A stretch of 64,000 nucleotides of DNA from VRUE01 sp963702035 (GTDB lineage Bacteria; Actinomycetota; Thermoleophilia; Solirubrobacterales; 70-9). Shown here piece after piece: positions 16,205-24,765 of the stretch. Under the pieces are notes generated by a model. That model was given only the letters and a program-made list of their open reading frames with translations. It was not told the DNA's origin and made no database searches. The stretch spans positions 248,001 through 312,000 of the forward strand of contig OY969700.1 in assembly GCA_963702035.1 (NCBI GenBank). Direction: 5' to 3'. Within the stretch, counting starts at the first letter, position 1, and each line of letters begins with the position of its first letter. Position numbers and translations under genes: made by a program.

Positions 16205-16659
16205 GTACCGAGGCCGAGCTGCGGCTCCCTCGGCTGGAGCGGCCGGCCCTGTTCGATACCGGCGTCTGGACCTGGGTGCGAGACCGCCGCTTTCCGCGCC
16301 TCGCCGAGTGGTTTAACGCCGCGGTCGAGGCTGGGCTGGTTTTGGTCTGCGATTTGGTCGTTCTCGAGCTGACGCGCCTTGCTCCAAACGAGCGCCGCGC
16401 GAAAGAGGTGACCGGACGCCTTGTGGCTTTCGAGGCGCTTCCGATGTCTGACAGTCTTTGGCACCAGGCGCGGGAGACTCAGCTTGCGTTGGCCGTCAAC
16501 GGCGACCATCGTCGCGTCCCGCCCGCCGATCTCCTGCTTGCCGCTACCGCCATCGAGGCCGGCGCGGAGCTCATCCACTACGACCGCGACTATGAGCGAA
16601 TCGCCGCCGTAAGCGAGCTCCGTCAGGGCTGGCTCGTCCCCGACGGGACCCTGGCCTGA
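16201..16659 (+). CDS. vapC: Type II toxin, VapC family PIN-domain ribonuclease
   Basis: A 152-residue PIN domain with the expected acidic residues in LFDTGVWTW, VVLELTRLA, PPADLLLAATA and HYDRDYERIA. VapC toxins are Mg-dependent RNases that usually cleave tRNA or rRNA. The first ATG/GTG/TTG in this frame is a GTG at 16276, which would remove the first catalytic aspartate. Upstream the frame holds only CTG at 16201, which overlaps the vapB stop (CTGA) and has GGGAG at 16191-16195. A CTG start is therefore proposed. Confidence 0.85.
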   Translation: MSTEAELRLPRLERPALFDTGVWTWVRDRRFPRLAEWFNAAVEAGLVLVCDLVVLELTRLAPNERRAKEVTGRLVAFEALPMSDSLWHQARETQLALAVNGDHRRVPPADLLLAATAIEAGAELIHYDRDYERIAAVSELRQGWLVPDGTLA

Positions 16660-16665
16660 GTTCAC

Positions 16666-17580
16666 TCAGAGTTCGGGCAGCTCCTGTTCCAGTTCCAGCA
16701 CGGGGGCGAAGAGGTCGCCGTGTTGCTCGATCCGCTCGAGGACTTCGCCCGCCTCGAAGACCAGTGAGGAGCTGTCACCGCTGTCGGCGACCGTCTCGAC
16801 CTCATTCCAGGTGACCGGGGTCGAGGCGGTCGGGCGTTCGCGGGCGCGCAGCGAGTAGACGGAGATCGTCGTCTTGCGCTGGTGGTTCTGGGACCAGTCT
16901 ACGAAGACCTTGCCCTCGCGTTCGACCTTTTTCATCTTCGAGACGACCTTGTCGGGGGTCTGCTTCTCGAGCAGCTGGGCGATCGCTTTGGCGAACGGTT
17001 TGGTCTGGTCGTAGGAGGCTTTTCGGTTGAGCGGCACGTAGACCTGCAGGCCCTTCGAGCCCGAGGTCTTCGGAAAGCACTGGACGTCGAAGTGGCCGAA
17101 GAGGTCGCGCAGGCGCAGTCCGACCCGGCAGCACTCGACGATGTCGGCCGGCGGGCCGGGGTCGAGGTCGAAGGCCAGCACCGTCGGCCGTTTCGGCGCC
17201 CGCGAGAGCGAGAGCGACGGATGCAGCTCGATCGCCGCCAGCTGTGCCATCCAAATCAGCGTCGGCAGGCTGTCGCAGACGCAGAAGTCGATCTTGCCGG
17301 CGTGCGGGCCGGCCTCGACCCGGGCCGTCTTCACCCATTTAGGGCGGTGCTTGGGGCAGCGCTTCTCGAAGAAGGCGGCGTCGAGGTTGTCGACCCCTTC
17401 GGGGAAGCGGCGCAGCGTCACCGCCCGCCCGCTCAGGTGGGGGACGATCGCGGGGGCGACCTTGGCGTAGTAATCGACCACCTCGCCCTTGGTGAAGCCG
17501 GCCTGCGGGTAGAGCACCTTGTCGAGGTTGGTGAGCTTCAGCTCACGGCCGTCGACCTCGACCTGGCGACTGGTCGCCAC
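16666..17580 (-). CDS. LigD-type DNA polymerase/primase domain protein (non-homologous end joining)
   Basis: A 304-residue stand-alone polymerase domain of the LigD family (archaeo-eukaryotic primase superfamily). Motifs are LDKVLYPQAGFTKGEVVDYY, VTLRRFPEGVDN, the metal-binding aspartates in VLAFDLDPGPPAD, KTSGSKGLQVYVPL and VFVDWSQNHQRKTTI. In NHEJ this activity fills gaps and adds ribonucleotides at broken ends held by Ku. Ligase and phosphoesterase domains are absent, so a ligase must be encoded elsewhere. It follows ku on the same strand with a three-base gap. Confidence 0.95.
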   Translation of the reverse strand: MATSRQVEVDGRELKLTNLDKVLYPQAGFTKGEVVDYYAKVAPAIVPHLSGRAVTLRRFPEGVDNLDAAFFEKRCPKHRPKWVKTARVEAGPHAGKIDFCVCDSLPTLIWMAQLAAIELHPSLSLSRAPKRPTVLAFDLDPGPPADIVECCRVGLRLRDLFGHFDVQCFPKTSGSKGLQVYVPLNRKASYDQTKPFAKAIAQLLEKQTPDKVVSKMKKVEREGKVFVDWSQNHQRKTTISVYSLRARERPTASTPVTWNEVETVADSGDSSSLVFEAGEVLERIEQHGDLFAPVLELEQELPEL

Positions 17581-17583
17581 GGC

Positions 17584-18486
17584 CTACTTCGAGGCTTTGG
17601 CTTTTTTGCCGGAGGAGCGTTTCTTCGGCGCGGCCTTAGGTGCTTTCTTTGCTCGGGGCTTCGCCGCCTTGGGCTGCGCCTTCGCCTTGCCCTTACCCCG
17701 CTCTTTGACCGCGGCGATGCTCTCCTCGAGCGCGCTCATCAGGTCCGGCGCGGCGGTCGCCTTCGGCTCCTCGGTCGCCGGCGCGGTGAGGACGTCCTTG
17801 CCCTCGGCCTTGCGTTCGATCAGCGAGAGCAGCTGCTCGCGGTACTCGTCGCGGTAGGCGCTGGGGTCGAATTCCGTCGTCAGTGACTCGATCAGCTGCT
17901 CGGCCATCTCGACCTCCTTCGCCGCGACCTTTCCCTGCTTCTGGGGCAGCACGTCCTCGAGATCGGAGGGCGCGATCACCTCGTCGGCGAAGCGCATCGT
18001 GGTCAGGGTCAGCACGCCGTCGCCGGGCCGCAGCGCCGCCAGGTGCTCCTTGTTGCGGAAGACGAAGCGTGCGATCGCCACCTTGCCGGACTCCTCCATC
18101 GCCCTCGCCAGCAGCGAGTAGGCCTTCTCGGCGCCGTCGGCGGGGCCGAGATAGTAGGGGCTGTCGAAGTAGATCGGGTCGATCTGGTCGAGGTCGACGA
18201 AGTCCTGCACCTCGATCGCCCGGGTCTTCTCCGGCGCCAGCGCCGATATCTCGTCCTTGCTCAGCGGCACGTAGCGGTCGGGCGTGATCTCGAAGGCCTT
18301 GACGATCTCGCCGTAGGGAACCTCCTCGTCGGTGCCTTCGGCGACGCGGCGGTGTTTGATCCGGGCGCCGTCGGACTCGCGGATCTCGCGCAGCGATATG
18401 CCGCGGCGCGCGACGGCGCTGTAGAGCTTGACGGGCACGTTGAGTAGCCCGAAGCTGATCGTTCCGCTCCAAATCGCTCTCGGCAT
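17584..18486 (-). CDS. ku: Ku protein, DNA end-binding
   Basis: A 300-residue bacterial Ku. It begins MPRAIWSGTISFGLLNVPVK, the conserved N-terminus, and has the core motifs IKHRRVAEGTDEEVPYGEIV, DPIYFDSPYYLGP and ATEF-like LTTEFDPSAYRDEY. The C-terminal about 55 residues are a Lys/Ala/Pro-rich tail resembling the extended basic tails of some actinobacterial Ku proteins, which bind DNA beyond the ring. It forms a ring homodimer on DNA ends and recruits the polymerase encoded next to it. Confidence 0.96.
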   Translation of the reverse strand: MPRAIWSGTISFGLLNVPVKLYSAVARRGISLREIRESDGARIKHRRVAEGTDEEVPYGEIVKAFEITPDRYVPLSKDEISALAPEKTRAIEVQDFVDLDQIDPIYFDSPYYLGPADGAEKAYSLLARAMEESGKVAIARFVFRNKEHLAALRPGDGVLTLTTMRFADEVIAPSDLEDVLPQKQGKVAAKEVEMAEQLIESLTTEFDPSAYRDEYREQLLSLIERKAEGKDVLTAPATEEPKATAAPDLMSALEESIAAVKERGKGKAKAQPKAAKPRAKKAPKAAPKKRSSGKKAKASK

Positions 18487-18572
18487 CAGCGAATCACCTA
18501 CCCGGATTCTGGCAGTCGCGCACCGCTCGCCGCCGGACCCGGCGGTCGGCGGGAGGCTTCTTGCGCCGAGCT

Positions 18573-18610
18573 TGGCGAGTTAGCCCCCTGAATAGGTCGG
18601 TAACTCGCCA
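18573..18610. promoter_or_regulatory. Perfect 10-bp inverted repeat upstream of the FetA-like gene
   Basis: TGGCGAGTTA (18573-18582) and TAACTCGCCA (18601-18610) are perfect inverted complements, 18 bases apart, ending eight bases before the ABC gene start. This could be a repressor site or a leader hairpin for the transporter pair. Confidence 0.5.
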
Positions 18611-18618
18611 ATGCCCAG

Positions 18619-19293
18619 GTGAGGGATCATGCGCCGGTGCTATTCGAGCTTCGCGATGTCAGCCTTGCCCGTGGCGATCGCCTCGTCCTCGACTCGGTCA
18701 GCGTCGAGATCCACCCCGGCGCGACCGCGATCGTCGGGCCCTCGGGCAGTGGCAAGTCGACGCTGTTGCGGCTGCTCAACCGGCTCGCCGATCCCGACAC
18801 GGGAGCGATCTCCTACCGGGGGGAACCGTTGACCGGGTACGACCCGCTGGTCCTGCGGCGCGAGGTATCGCTGGTGCCGCAGCTGCCCTCATTGCTGGAG
18901 GGGACGGTCGAGTCGAACCTGGCCTATGCGGCCGGCCTCGCCGGGAAGGAGCTCGACGCGGCGCGCTGCCTTGGTCATGCCGGGCTGGACCCGGGCTTCG
19001 CCGGGCGCGACGTGGCCAAGCTCTCCGTCGGCGAGCAGCAGCGGGCGATGCTCGCCCGCGCGCTGACTCAGGAACCGGCCGTGCTGCTGCTCGACGAGCC
19101 GACCTCGGCGCTCGACCACGATGCCCGCGACGCGATCGAGGCGACCCTGGCTGGACTGCGGGCTGAGCTGGACATCTCGCTGATCCTCGTCAGTCACGAT
19201 CCTGAGCAGGCGCGGCGGCTCGCCGAGCGAGCCGTGCGGCTCGAGGCCGGCCGGGTTGCCGCCTGCGGGACCCTCGCGGAGGCCCTGGCGTGA
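18619..19293 (+). CDS. ABC transporter ATP-binding protein, FetA-like
   Basis: A 224-residue ABC ATPase with Walker A VGPSGSGKSTLL, signature KLSVGEQQRAMLARAL, Walker B VLLLDEPTSALD and the switch histidine in LVSHDPEQ. The partner downstream is a FetB/UPF0014 permease, so the pair is FetAB-like. In E. coli FetAB exports iron and aids oxidative-stress resistance; substrate assignment here rests on that homology. The start is GTG at 18619, and the stop overlaps the permease start by GTGA. Confidence 0.88.
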   Translation: MRDHAPVLFELRDVSLARGDRLVLDSVSVEIHPGATAIVGPSGSGKSTLLRLLNRLADPDTGAISYRGEPLTGYDPLVLRREVSLVPQLPSLLEGTVESNLAYAAGLAGKELDAARCLGHAGLDPGFAGRDVAKLSVGEQQRAMLARALTQEPAVLLLDEPTSALDHDARDAIEATLAGLRAELDISLILVSHDPEQARRLAERAVRLEAGRVAACGTLAEALA

Positions 19294-20060
19294 GCACCTC
19301 GATCCACGTCTCGCTCGGTCAGGTCGCGGCGGCACTCGCCCTGGTCGCCCTCGCGGCGGGGATCTCCTTCTGGCGCCGCACCGACCTCGAGCGCGACATC
19401 GTCGTCGCGACGGTCCGCTCCTTCGTCCAGCTGACCGCGATCGGCTACGCGATCAAGCTGATCTTCGAGGCCGACACGATCTGGCTGGTCGTGGCGCTGC
19501 TCTCGGTGATGGTCCTCTTCGGCGCGCTGACCGCCCGCAGCCGCGCCAAGAAGGTCCCCGGCGCCTTCTGGCCGCTGCTGATCGGGCTGGCGATCGCGGC
19601 CGCCTCGACCCTGGGCCTGGTCGTCGCCTTGGGCATCTTCGAAGCGACGCCGCGCTATCTCGTCCCGGTCGGCGGGATGATGATCGGCAACGCGATGACC
19701 GCCTCCGCGGTGGCGCTGAACCGGCTGGGAGACGAGGTCACGGAGTCGCGCGCGGCGATCGAGGCGACCCTCGCCCTCGGCGCGACCGCACGCGAGGCGG
19801 CGGCGCCCTTCGTCCGCCGCGCCCTGCGCTCGGGAACGATCACGCTGGTCGACTCGACCAAGACGACCGGCCTGATCTTCTTTCCGGGGACGATGGTCGG
19901 GATGCTGCTCGCCGGCGCCGAACCGACCGACGCGGTCCGCCTGCAGCTGATCCTCCTCTACCTCCTGCTAGGCGGCACCGCGATCGCGGCTCTAGTCGCC
20001 ACCGGCCTCGCCTATCGCAACTTCTTCACCCCCGCCCAACAATTAGGGGAGCTGGAATAA
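19290..20060 (+). CDS. ABC transporter permease, FetB/UPF0014 family
   Basis: A 256-residue membrane protein with about seven hydrophobic segments. Family motifs are VVATVRSFVQLTAIGYAIK, VPVGGMMIGNAMTASAVALN, ATLALGATAREAA and KTTGLIFFPGTMVGMLLAGA. It forms the membrane part of the FetAB-like exporter with the upstream ATPase, to which it is coupled by a GTGA overlap. Confidence 0.9.
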   Translation: MSTSIHVSLGQVAAALALVALAAGISFWRRTDLERDIVVATVRSFVQLTAIGYAIKLIFEADTIWLVVALLSVMVLFGALTARSRAKKVPGAFWPLLIGLAIAAASTLGLVVALGIFEATPRYLVPVGGMMIGNAMTASAVALNRLGDEVTESRAAIEATLALGATAREAAAPFVRRALRSGTITLVDSTKTTGLIFFPGTMVGMLLAGAEPTDAVRLQLILLYLLLGGTAIAALVATGLAYRNFFTPAQQLGELE

Positions 20061-20082
20061 CCCTCTCCCTAGACTGACCCTT

Positions 20083-21615
20083 GTGTCTCGTCGGCAGCTC
20101 CTGACGCTGGTCGCGACGATCCTCGGTTCGACGGTCGTCTTCCTCGACTCGACCGTCGTCAACGTGGCATTGCCGGCTGTCGCCGACGATCTGAATGCGG
20201 GCCTGGCGGGGCAGCAGTGGGTGGTCGAGGCGTACATGCTGACGCTGGTCTCGCTGCTCCTCGTCGGTGGCTCGCTCGGCGACCAGCTCGGCCGCAAGCG
20301 CATGTTCGTCTTCGGCCTGATCGGGTTTGGCGCCACCTCGATCCTCTGTGCTCTGGCACCGACCGTCGAGTTCCTGATCGGCGCCCGCGCCCTGCAGGGG
20401 ATCGCCGGGGCGCTGCTCGTCCCCGGCTCGCTGGCGATCGTCGCCGCCACCTTCGAGGGGGCGGCGCGCGGCAAGGCGGTCGGCACGTGGACCGCCTGGA
20501 CGGGGATCGCGACCGTGCTCGGCCCGGCCGGCGGCGGTGCCCTGGTCCAGGCGCTCTCCTGGCGGGCCGTCTTCTGGGTCAACATCCCGCTGATCGCCGC
20601 CACCGTGGCGCTGACCATGCACTCGGTCGAGGAGAGCAGCAACCCCGATGCCTTCCGCGGCATCGACTGGCTCGGGATCGGGCTCTCGGCGGCCGGCCTC
20701 GCCGGCCCCGTCTTCGCCCTGATCGAGCAGCCGACCCACGGCTGGGGAGACCCGATGGTCTGGCTGCCGATGATCGCGGGGATCGCCTGCTTCGTCCTCT
20801 TCGTCGTCCGCGAGGCGCGCGCCCGCCACCCGATGCTCGACCTCGCCCTGTTCAAGATCCGCAACTTCTGGGTCGCAAACCTGACCACGCTGAGCGCCTA
20901 CGCGGGCCTGATCGGCGGCCTCTTCTTCGTCGGCCTCTTCCTGCAGCAGGTCGGCGGCTACTCGCCGGTCGAGGCGGGCCTGGCGACGACGCCGATCTCG
21001 CTGATCCTCTTCTTCCTCTCACCGCGCTGGGGCAGGCTCGCCTCGGGCACGGGTCCGCGGCTGCCGATGACCGCGGGGCCGATCGTCGGCGGTCTGGGCC
21101 TGATCATGCTGCTCAGGGTCAACGCCAGCGCCGACTACCTGACCGAGGTGCTGCCCGCGATCCTGATCTTCGGTCTCGGCCTCTCGGCGACCGTGGCGCC
21201 GCTGACCGCGACCGTGCTCGACTCGGTCGAGGAACGCCACGTCGGTATCGCCTCCGGCGTCAACAACGGCATTGCGCGCGTCGCCGGACTGCTGGCGATC
21301 GCCGTGCTCGGCGCGGTGATCTCGGCCAAGTTCGACGCGAGTGTCGGCAACGAAGTCGCCACCGGCCCGCTGACCGCCAAGGCCCCCGACGCATCCACCG
21401 CGGCCTTCCACCTCGGCGTTTTCATCGCCGGCCTGCTGATGATCGCCGGCGGCATCGTCGCCGGCTTCGGGATCGAAAACCCGCGCCACCGGATCGAGGC
21501 AGTAGCAAGCCGCGGCTCGGCCCAAGCGGGCGAGTGCGGCCACGGAGCCGACGCAGACTCTACGAACCAAAACCAGCTCCCCCCAACCGGCGAGGCAGAG
21601 CCAGAACCGGCTTAA
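20083..21615 (+). CDS. MFS drug/proton antiporter, DHA2 (EmrB/QacA) family
   Basis: A 510-residue transporter with about fourteen hydrophobic segments, typical of the 14-TM DHA2 family. The antiporter motif VVFLDSTVVNVALPAVADDL opens the protein, motif A is LGRKRMFVFGLIGFG, and motif C-like GPAGGGALVQALSWRAVFWV follows. Such proteins export hydrophobic drugs or cations using the proton gradient. The C-terminal about 40 residues are hydrophilic. It starts with GTG 20083 and is probably independent of the preceding fet genes. Confidence 0.9.
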   Translation: MSRRQLLTLVATILGSTVVFLDSTVVNVALPAVADDLNAGLAGQQWVVEAYMLTLVSLLLVGGSLGDQLGRKRMFVFGLIGFGATSILCALAPTVEFLIGARALQGIAGALLVPGSLAIVAATFEGAARGKAVGTWTAWTGIATVLGPAGGGALVQALSWRAVFWVNIPLIAATVALTMHSVEESSNPDAFRGIDWLGIGLSAAGLAGPVFALIEQPTHGWGDPMVWLPMIAGIACFVLFVVREARARHPMLDLALFKIRNFWVANLTTLSAYAGLIGGLFFVGLFLQQVGGYSPVEAGLATTPISLILFFLSPRWGRLASGTGPRLPMTAGPIVGGLGLIMLLRVNASADYLTEVLPAILIFGLGLSATVAPLTATVLDSVEERHVGIASGVNNGIARVAGLLAIAVLGAVISAKFDASVGNEVATGPLTAKAPDASTAAFHLGVFIAGLLMIAGGIVAGFGIENPRHRIEAVASRGSAQAGECGHGADADSTNQNQLPPTGEAEPEPA

Positions 21616-21622
21616 ACGCCTC

Positions 21623-21741
21623 GGGCGTCCATACCGGACGCCCTTCGCGGCGCGGGTGGGGTGCCCCTCGAACGGGCGGATACTCAAAGTGCCGCCCTCA
21701 TCGGGCGGCACTTGTCCGAGCGAGGGGCACCCCACCCGCGC
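21623..21741. repeat. Nested palindromes in the MFS-trpS gap
   Basis: Three structures lie here. GGGCGTCC/GGACGCCC (21623-21630 and 21636-21643) form a hairpin just after the MFS stop. Perfect 21-base outer arms (21650-21670 and 21721-21741) enclose an inner 11-bp hairpin (21687-21697 and 21703-21713). The outer arms contain GGGGTGCCCCTCG, close to the shared motif of family 1, but the TTTTTCGCC core is absent. It may terminate the MFS transcript or affect trpS. Confidence 0.8.
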
Positions 21742-21761
21742 CCCCCAATAGGCTCCGCCGA

Positions 21762-22766
21762 GTGAGCGCCCCAGTCATCTTCAGCGGCATCCAGCCGACC
21801 GGCCGCAAGCACCTCGGCAACTACATCGGCGCGATCCGCCAGTACGTCGAGGGCCAGGGGCGGGGCGAGCCGGCGATCTTCTGCATCGTCGACCTGCACG
21901 CGCTCTCGGTCGCCTACGACCCGGTCGAGCTGCGCGAGCGCGTCTACGACACGACCGCGATCCTGCTCGCCGCCGGGCTCGATCCCGGGCGCTGCATCCT
22001 CTTCCGCCAGTCCGACGTGCGCGAGCACACCGAGCTGACCTGGCTGCTCTCGGCGGTCACCGCCCACGGCGACCTCGACCGCATGCACCAGTTCAAGGAA
22101 AAGTCGGGCCGCCAGCGCGAGCTGGCCTCGGCGGCGCTCTTCTACTACCCGGTGCTGATGGCCGCCGACGTGCTCGCCTACAAGGCGACCGAGGTGCCGG
22201 TCGGCGACGACCAGCGCCAGCACGTCGAGCTGATGCGGGAGATCGCCCGCCGCTTCAACGGCCGCTTCGGCGAGACCCTGGTCGTGCCGGAGCTGGTCGT
22301 GCCGGAGGTCGGGGCACGGATCATGGACCTGCAGGAGCCGGAGCAGAAGATGTCGACCACCGTCGGAACGGAGGCGGGCACGGTCTACGTCCTCGACGAG
22401 CCGGCGGCGATCCGCAAGAAGCTCGGCAGCGCCGTCACGGACTCAGGCCGAGAGATAGCTCGCCGCGAGGACAAGCCGGGGGTGACCAACCTGATCGACG
22501 TCCTTGCCGTCGCCCGCGGCGTCGATCCGGCCGAGATCGAGCGCGAGTTCGACGGGGCCGGCTACGGCGACTTCAAGGCAGCCGTCGCCGAGGGCGTGAT
22601 CGAGATGCTGGCGCCGGTGCAAGAGCGCTATGCAGAGCTGCGCCCCGACCAAGCGGCCCTGGAGAAGGCGCTTGCCGTCGGCGCCGAGAAGGCGCGTTCG
22701 ATCGCCGCGCCGACGCTGGCCGAGGTGCGCGAGCGCATGGGCATCGGCTCGCCGACCTACTCTTAA
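21762..22766 (+). CDS. trpS: Tryptophanyl-tRNA synthetase
   Basis: A class I aminoacyl-tRNA synthetase of 334 residues that charges tRNA-Trp. The HIGH-type motif is FSGIQPTGRKHLGNYIGA. LFYYPVLMAADVLAYKATEV, VPVGDDQRQHVELMREIA and DLQEPEQKMSTT (KMSKS-type) follow. The start is GTG 21762, about 20 bases after the palindrome. The gene lies directly upstream of scpA with a three-base gap. Confidence 0.96.
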   Translation: MSAPVIFSGIQPTGRKHLGNYIGAIRQYVEGQGRGEPAIFCIVDLHALSVAYDPVELRERVYDTTAILLAAGLDPGRCILFRQSDVREHTELTWLLSAVTAHGDLDRMHQFKEKSGRQRELASAALFYYPVLMAADVLAYKATEVPVGDDQRQHVELMREIARRFNGRFGETLVVPELVVPEVGARIMDLQEPEQKMSTTVGTEAGTVYVLDEPAAIRKKLGSAVTDSGREIARREDKPGVTNLIDVLAVARGVDPAEIEREFDGAGYGDFKAAVAEGVIEMLAPVQERYAELRPDQAALEKALAVGAEKARSIAAPTLAEVRERMGIGSPTYS

Positions 22767-22769
22767 GCG

Positions 22770-23504
22770 ATGGCCGTCGCCGACCTCGACCTGGAGCTCG
22801 ACGTCTTCGCCGGGCCGTTCGACCTGCTGATCGCGGTCCTGTTGCGCGAGGAGGTCGACCTGCTCGAGGTCGAACTGGCCGAGGTCGTCGTCGCCTACAT
22901 CGAGCACCTCGAGCGCGAGGGCGAGCTGGAGCTGGAGGTGGCGACCGAGTTCCTCGTCCTGATCGCGTCGCTGCTGGAGCTGAAGTCGCGGCTGATGCTG
23001 CCGGGGGCCGACCCGGAGCTGGAGGAGCTGGGGCCGGAGGAGGCGGTCGAGGAGCTGCTCGCACGGCTACTCGAGTACCGCCGCTACCGCGCCGCCGCGA
23101 CGACGCTGTCGGAGCGCTTCGAGGCGGCGCGCGGCTACCTGTACCGCTCGGCGCCGTTGCCTTCGAGCCTACGCCGCGTCGCCATCGACGCCGCTGTCGC
23201 CGCCTACGACCCGGACCGGCTCGGCGCCGCGCTCGGCGACCTGCTGGTCATTCCGCCTCCGGTCGACATCAGCCACATCCGGCCGACGGTCTCGCTGGAG
23301 CGACGGCTGCGCGCTCTGCGCGACGCGCTCTCCGGCCGCGCCAGCATCGACTTCGACGAGCAGTTCGGCGGCGAGGACCGGCTGACCCAGGCGGTGACCC
23401 TGTTCGCCCTGCTCGAGCTCTACCGCAAAGGCGAGGTGACCTGGCGGCAGAGCGAGCCGCTCGGCCCGATCGAGATCCGCGGGCAGGGGGCAGGGACCGC
23501 ATGA
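22770..23504 (+). CDS. scpA: Segregation and condensation protein A
   Basis: ScpA is the kleisin subunit of the SMC-ScpAB condensin complex. The 244-residue protein opens with the family signature LELDVFAGPFDLLIAVLLRE, continues with a helical region that contacts the SMC neck (EFLVLIASLLELKSRLMLPG), and ends in a winged-helix domain (QAVTLFALLELYRKGEVTWR). It overlaps scpB by ATGA, the usual arrangement. Highly acidic overall. Confidence 0.94.
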   Translation: MAVADLDLELDVFAGPFDLLIAVLLREEVDLLEVELAEVVVAYIEHLEREGELELEVATEFLVLIASLLELKSRLMLPGADPELEELGPEEAVEELLARLLEYRRYRAAATTLSERFEAARGYLYRSAPLPSSLRRVAIDAAVAAYDPDRLGAALGDLLVIPPPVDISHIRPTVSLERRLRALRDALSGRASIDFDEQFGGEDRLTQAVTLFALLELYRKGEVTWRQSEPLGPIEIRGQGAGTA

Positions 23505-24070
23505 GCGACCTCAGCCGCACGATCGAGGCCTTGCTTTTCCTCTCGCCGCAGGCGGTCTCGGTGCCCGATCTGGTCGAGGCGACCGAGGCGACCGAGGGGC
23601 AGGTCGCCGAGGCGATCGACCTGCTGCGCGAGGACCTCGCCGAGGGTCGCCGCGGCATCGTCCTGCGCGAGGTCTCCGGCGGCTTCGCCCTGGCCAGCGA
23701 CCCGTCCAGCGAGGAGGCCGCCCGGCGCCTGCTCGCCAAGCCGCGCACGCCGCCGCTGACCCAGGCGCAGGCGGAGACGCTGGCGATCGTCGCCTACCTG
23801 CAGCCGGTCTCGCGGCCGGAGGTGGCGCGGATCCGCGGCGTCTCCTCGGAGTCGGCGGTGCAGACGCTGGCCGAGCGCGGCCTGATCGAGGAGTCGGGGC
23901 GCTCGCAGTTCGGCGCGGCGCTTTTCAAGACGACGGAGCTGTTCGAACGCCTCTTCGGCCTCACCGGCCTCGACCAGCTGCCCGATCCCTCGCGGTTCGA
24001 CCCGACCCCTGAGGACGAGCGCGATCTGCGCGAGCGACTCCTCAAGGCCGGCGAACAGCGCGCTGAGTAG
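23501..24070 (+). CDS. scpB: Segregation and condensation protein B
   Basis: ScpB dimers bind the middle of ScpA and regulate the SMC complex. The 189-residue protein has two winged-helix domains. The motifs TIEALLFLSPQAVSVPDLVE, LTQAQAETLAIVAYLQPVSR and the conserved IRGVSSESAVQTLAERGLIE are clear, followed by TTELFERLFGLTGLDQLPDP. Its TAG stop shares a base with the GTG of rluB. Confidence 0.95.
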   Translation: MSDLSRTIEALLFLSPQAVSVPDLVEATEATEGQVAEAIDLLREDLAEGRRGIVLREVSGGFALASDPSSEEAARRLLAKPRTPPLTQAQAETLAIVAYLQPVSRPEVARIRGVSSESAVQTLAERGLIEESGRSQFGAALFKTTELFERLFGLTGLDQLPDPSRFDPTPEDERDLRERLLKAGEQRAE

Positions 24071-24765
24071 TGCGCCTCGCCAAGTTTCTCGCCCATGGGG
24101 GAGTCGCTTCTCGGCGGAAAGCTGAGGTGATTGTGGCTGCGGGGCGTGTGACGGTAGGCGGCAAGGTCGTCCGTGATCCTGCTCTCGATGTTGGCGAAGG
24201 CGATGAGGTGCGTGTGGATGGAAGCTTGGTGGGAGCTGAGCCGCGTGAGGTCTGGGCCGTGAACAAGCCCGCCGGCGTGGTCTCCACCGCGCGCGAGCCG
24301 GGGAAGAGGACGGCGGTGGTCGAGCTGGTCGACTCGCCGGCGCGGCTCTACCCGGTGGGTCGCCTCGACATCGATTCGACTGGGCTGATGCTCTTGACCA
24401 ACGACGGCGCCCTGGCCAACCGGCTGACGCACCCCCGCTACGAGGTGCATAAGACCTACAGGGTGCGGCTGCGCCGCCCGCCCGCCGAGGCCGATCTGCG
24501 CCGCCTCGCCGGCGGGGTTCAGCTCGACGACGGCCCGACCGCCCCGGCCGATGTGCGTCGCCTCGGCGAGCGCGAGGTCGAGATCGTCCTGCGCGAGGGC
24601 CGCAACCGCCAGGTGCGTCGCATGGCCGAGGCGATCGGCAACGAGGTCGTGGCGCTGCGGCGGGTGCGCTTCGGGCCGGTCGAGCTCGGCGGACTGGCCG
24701 TCGGCAGGGCGCGCCGCCTTTCCGAGGCCGAAGTCGGCCTGCTTTGGGAAGATGCGGAGGGATGA
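24070..24765 (+). CDS. rluB: Pseudouridine synthase, RluB/RsuA family
   Basis: A 231-residue enzyme with an N-terminal S4 RNA-binding domain (LAKFLAHGGVASRRKAEVIV) and the RsuA-type catalytic domain. The catalytic aspartate is in PVGRLDIDSTGLMLLTNDG, and the RNA-contacting NRQVRRMAEAIGNEV follows. The family modifies a uridine of 23S or 16S rRNA; its place next to scpAB is typical of RluB. The first about 200 bases use more T- and G-ending codons than the rest. Confidence 0.92.
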   Translation: MRLAKFLAHGGVASRRKAEVIVAAGRVTVGGKVVRDPALDVGEGDEVRVDGSLVGAEPREVWAVNKPAGVVSTAREPGKRTAVVELVDSPARLYPVGRLDIDSTGLMLLTNDGALANRLTHPRYEVHKTYRVRLRRPPAEADLRRLAGGVQLDDGPTAPADVRRLGEREVEIVLREGRNRQVRRMAEAIGNEVVALRRVRFGPVELGGLAVGRARRLSEAEVGLLWEDAEG

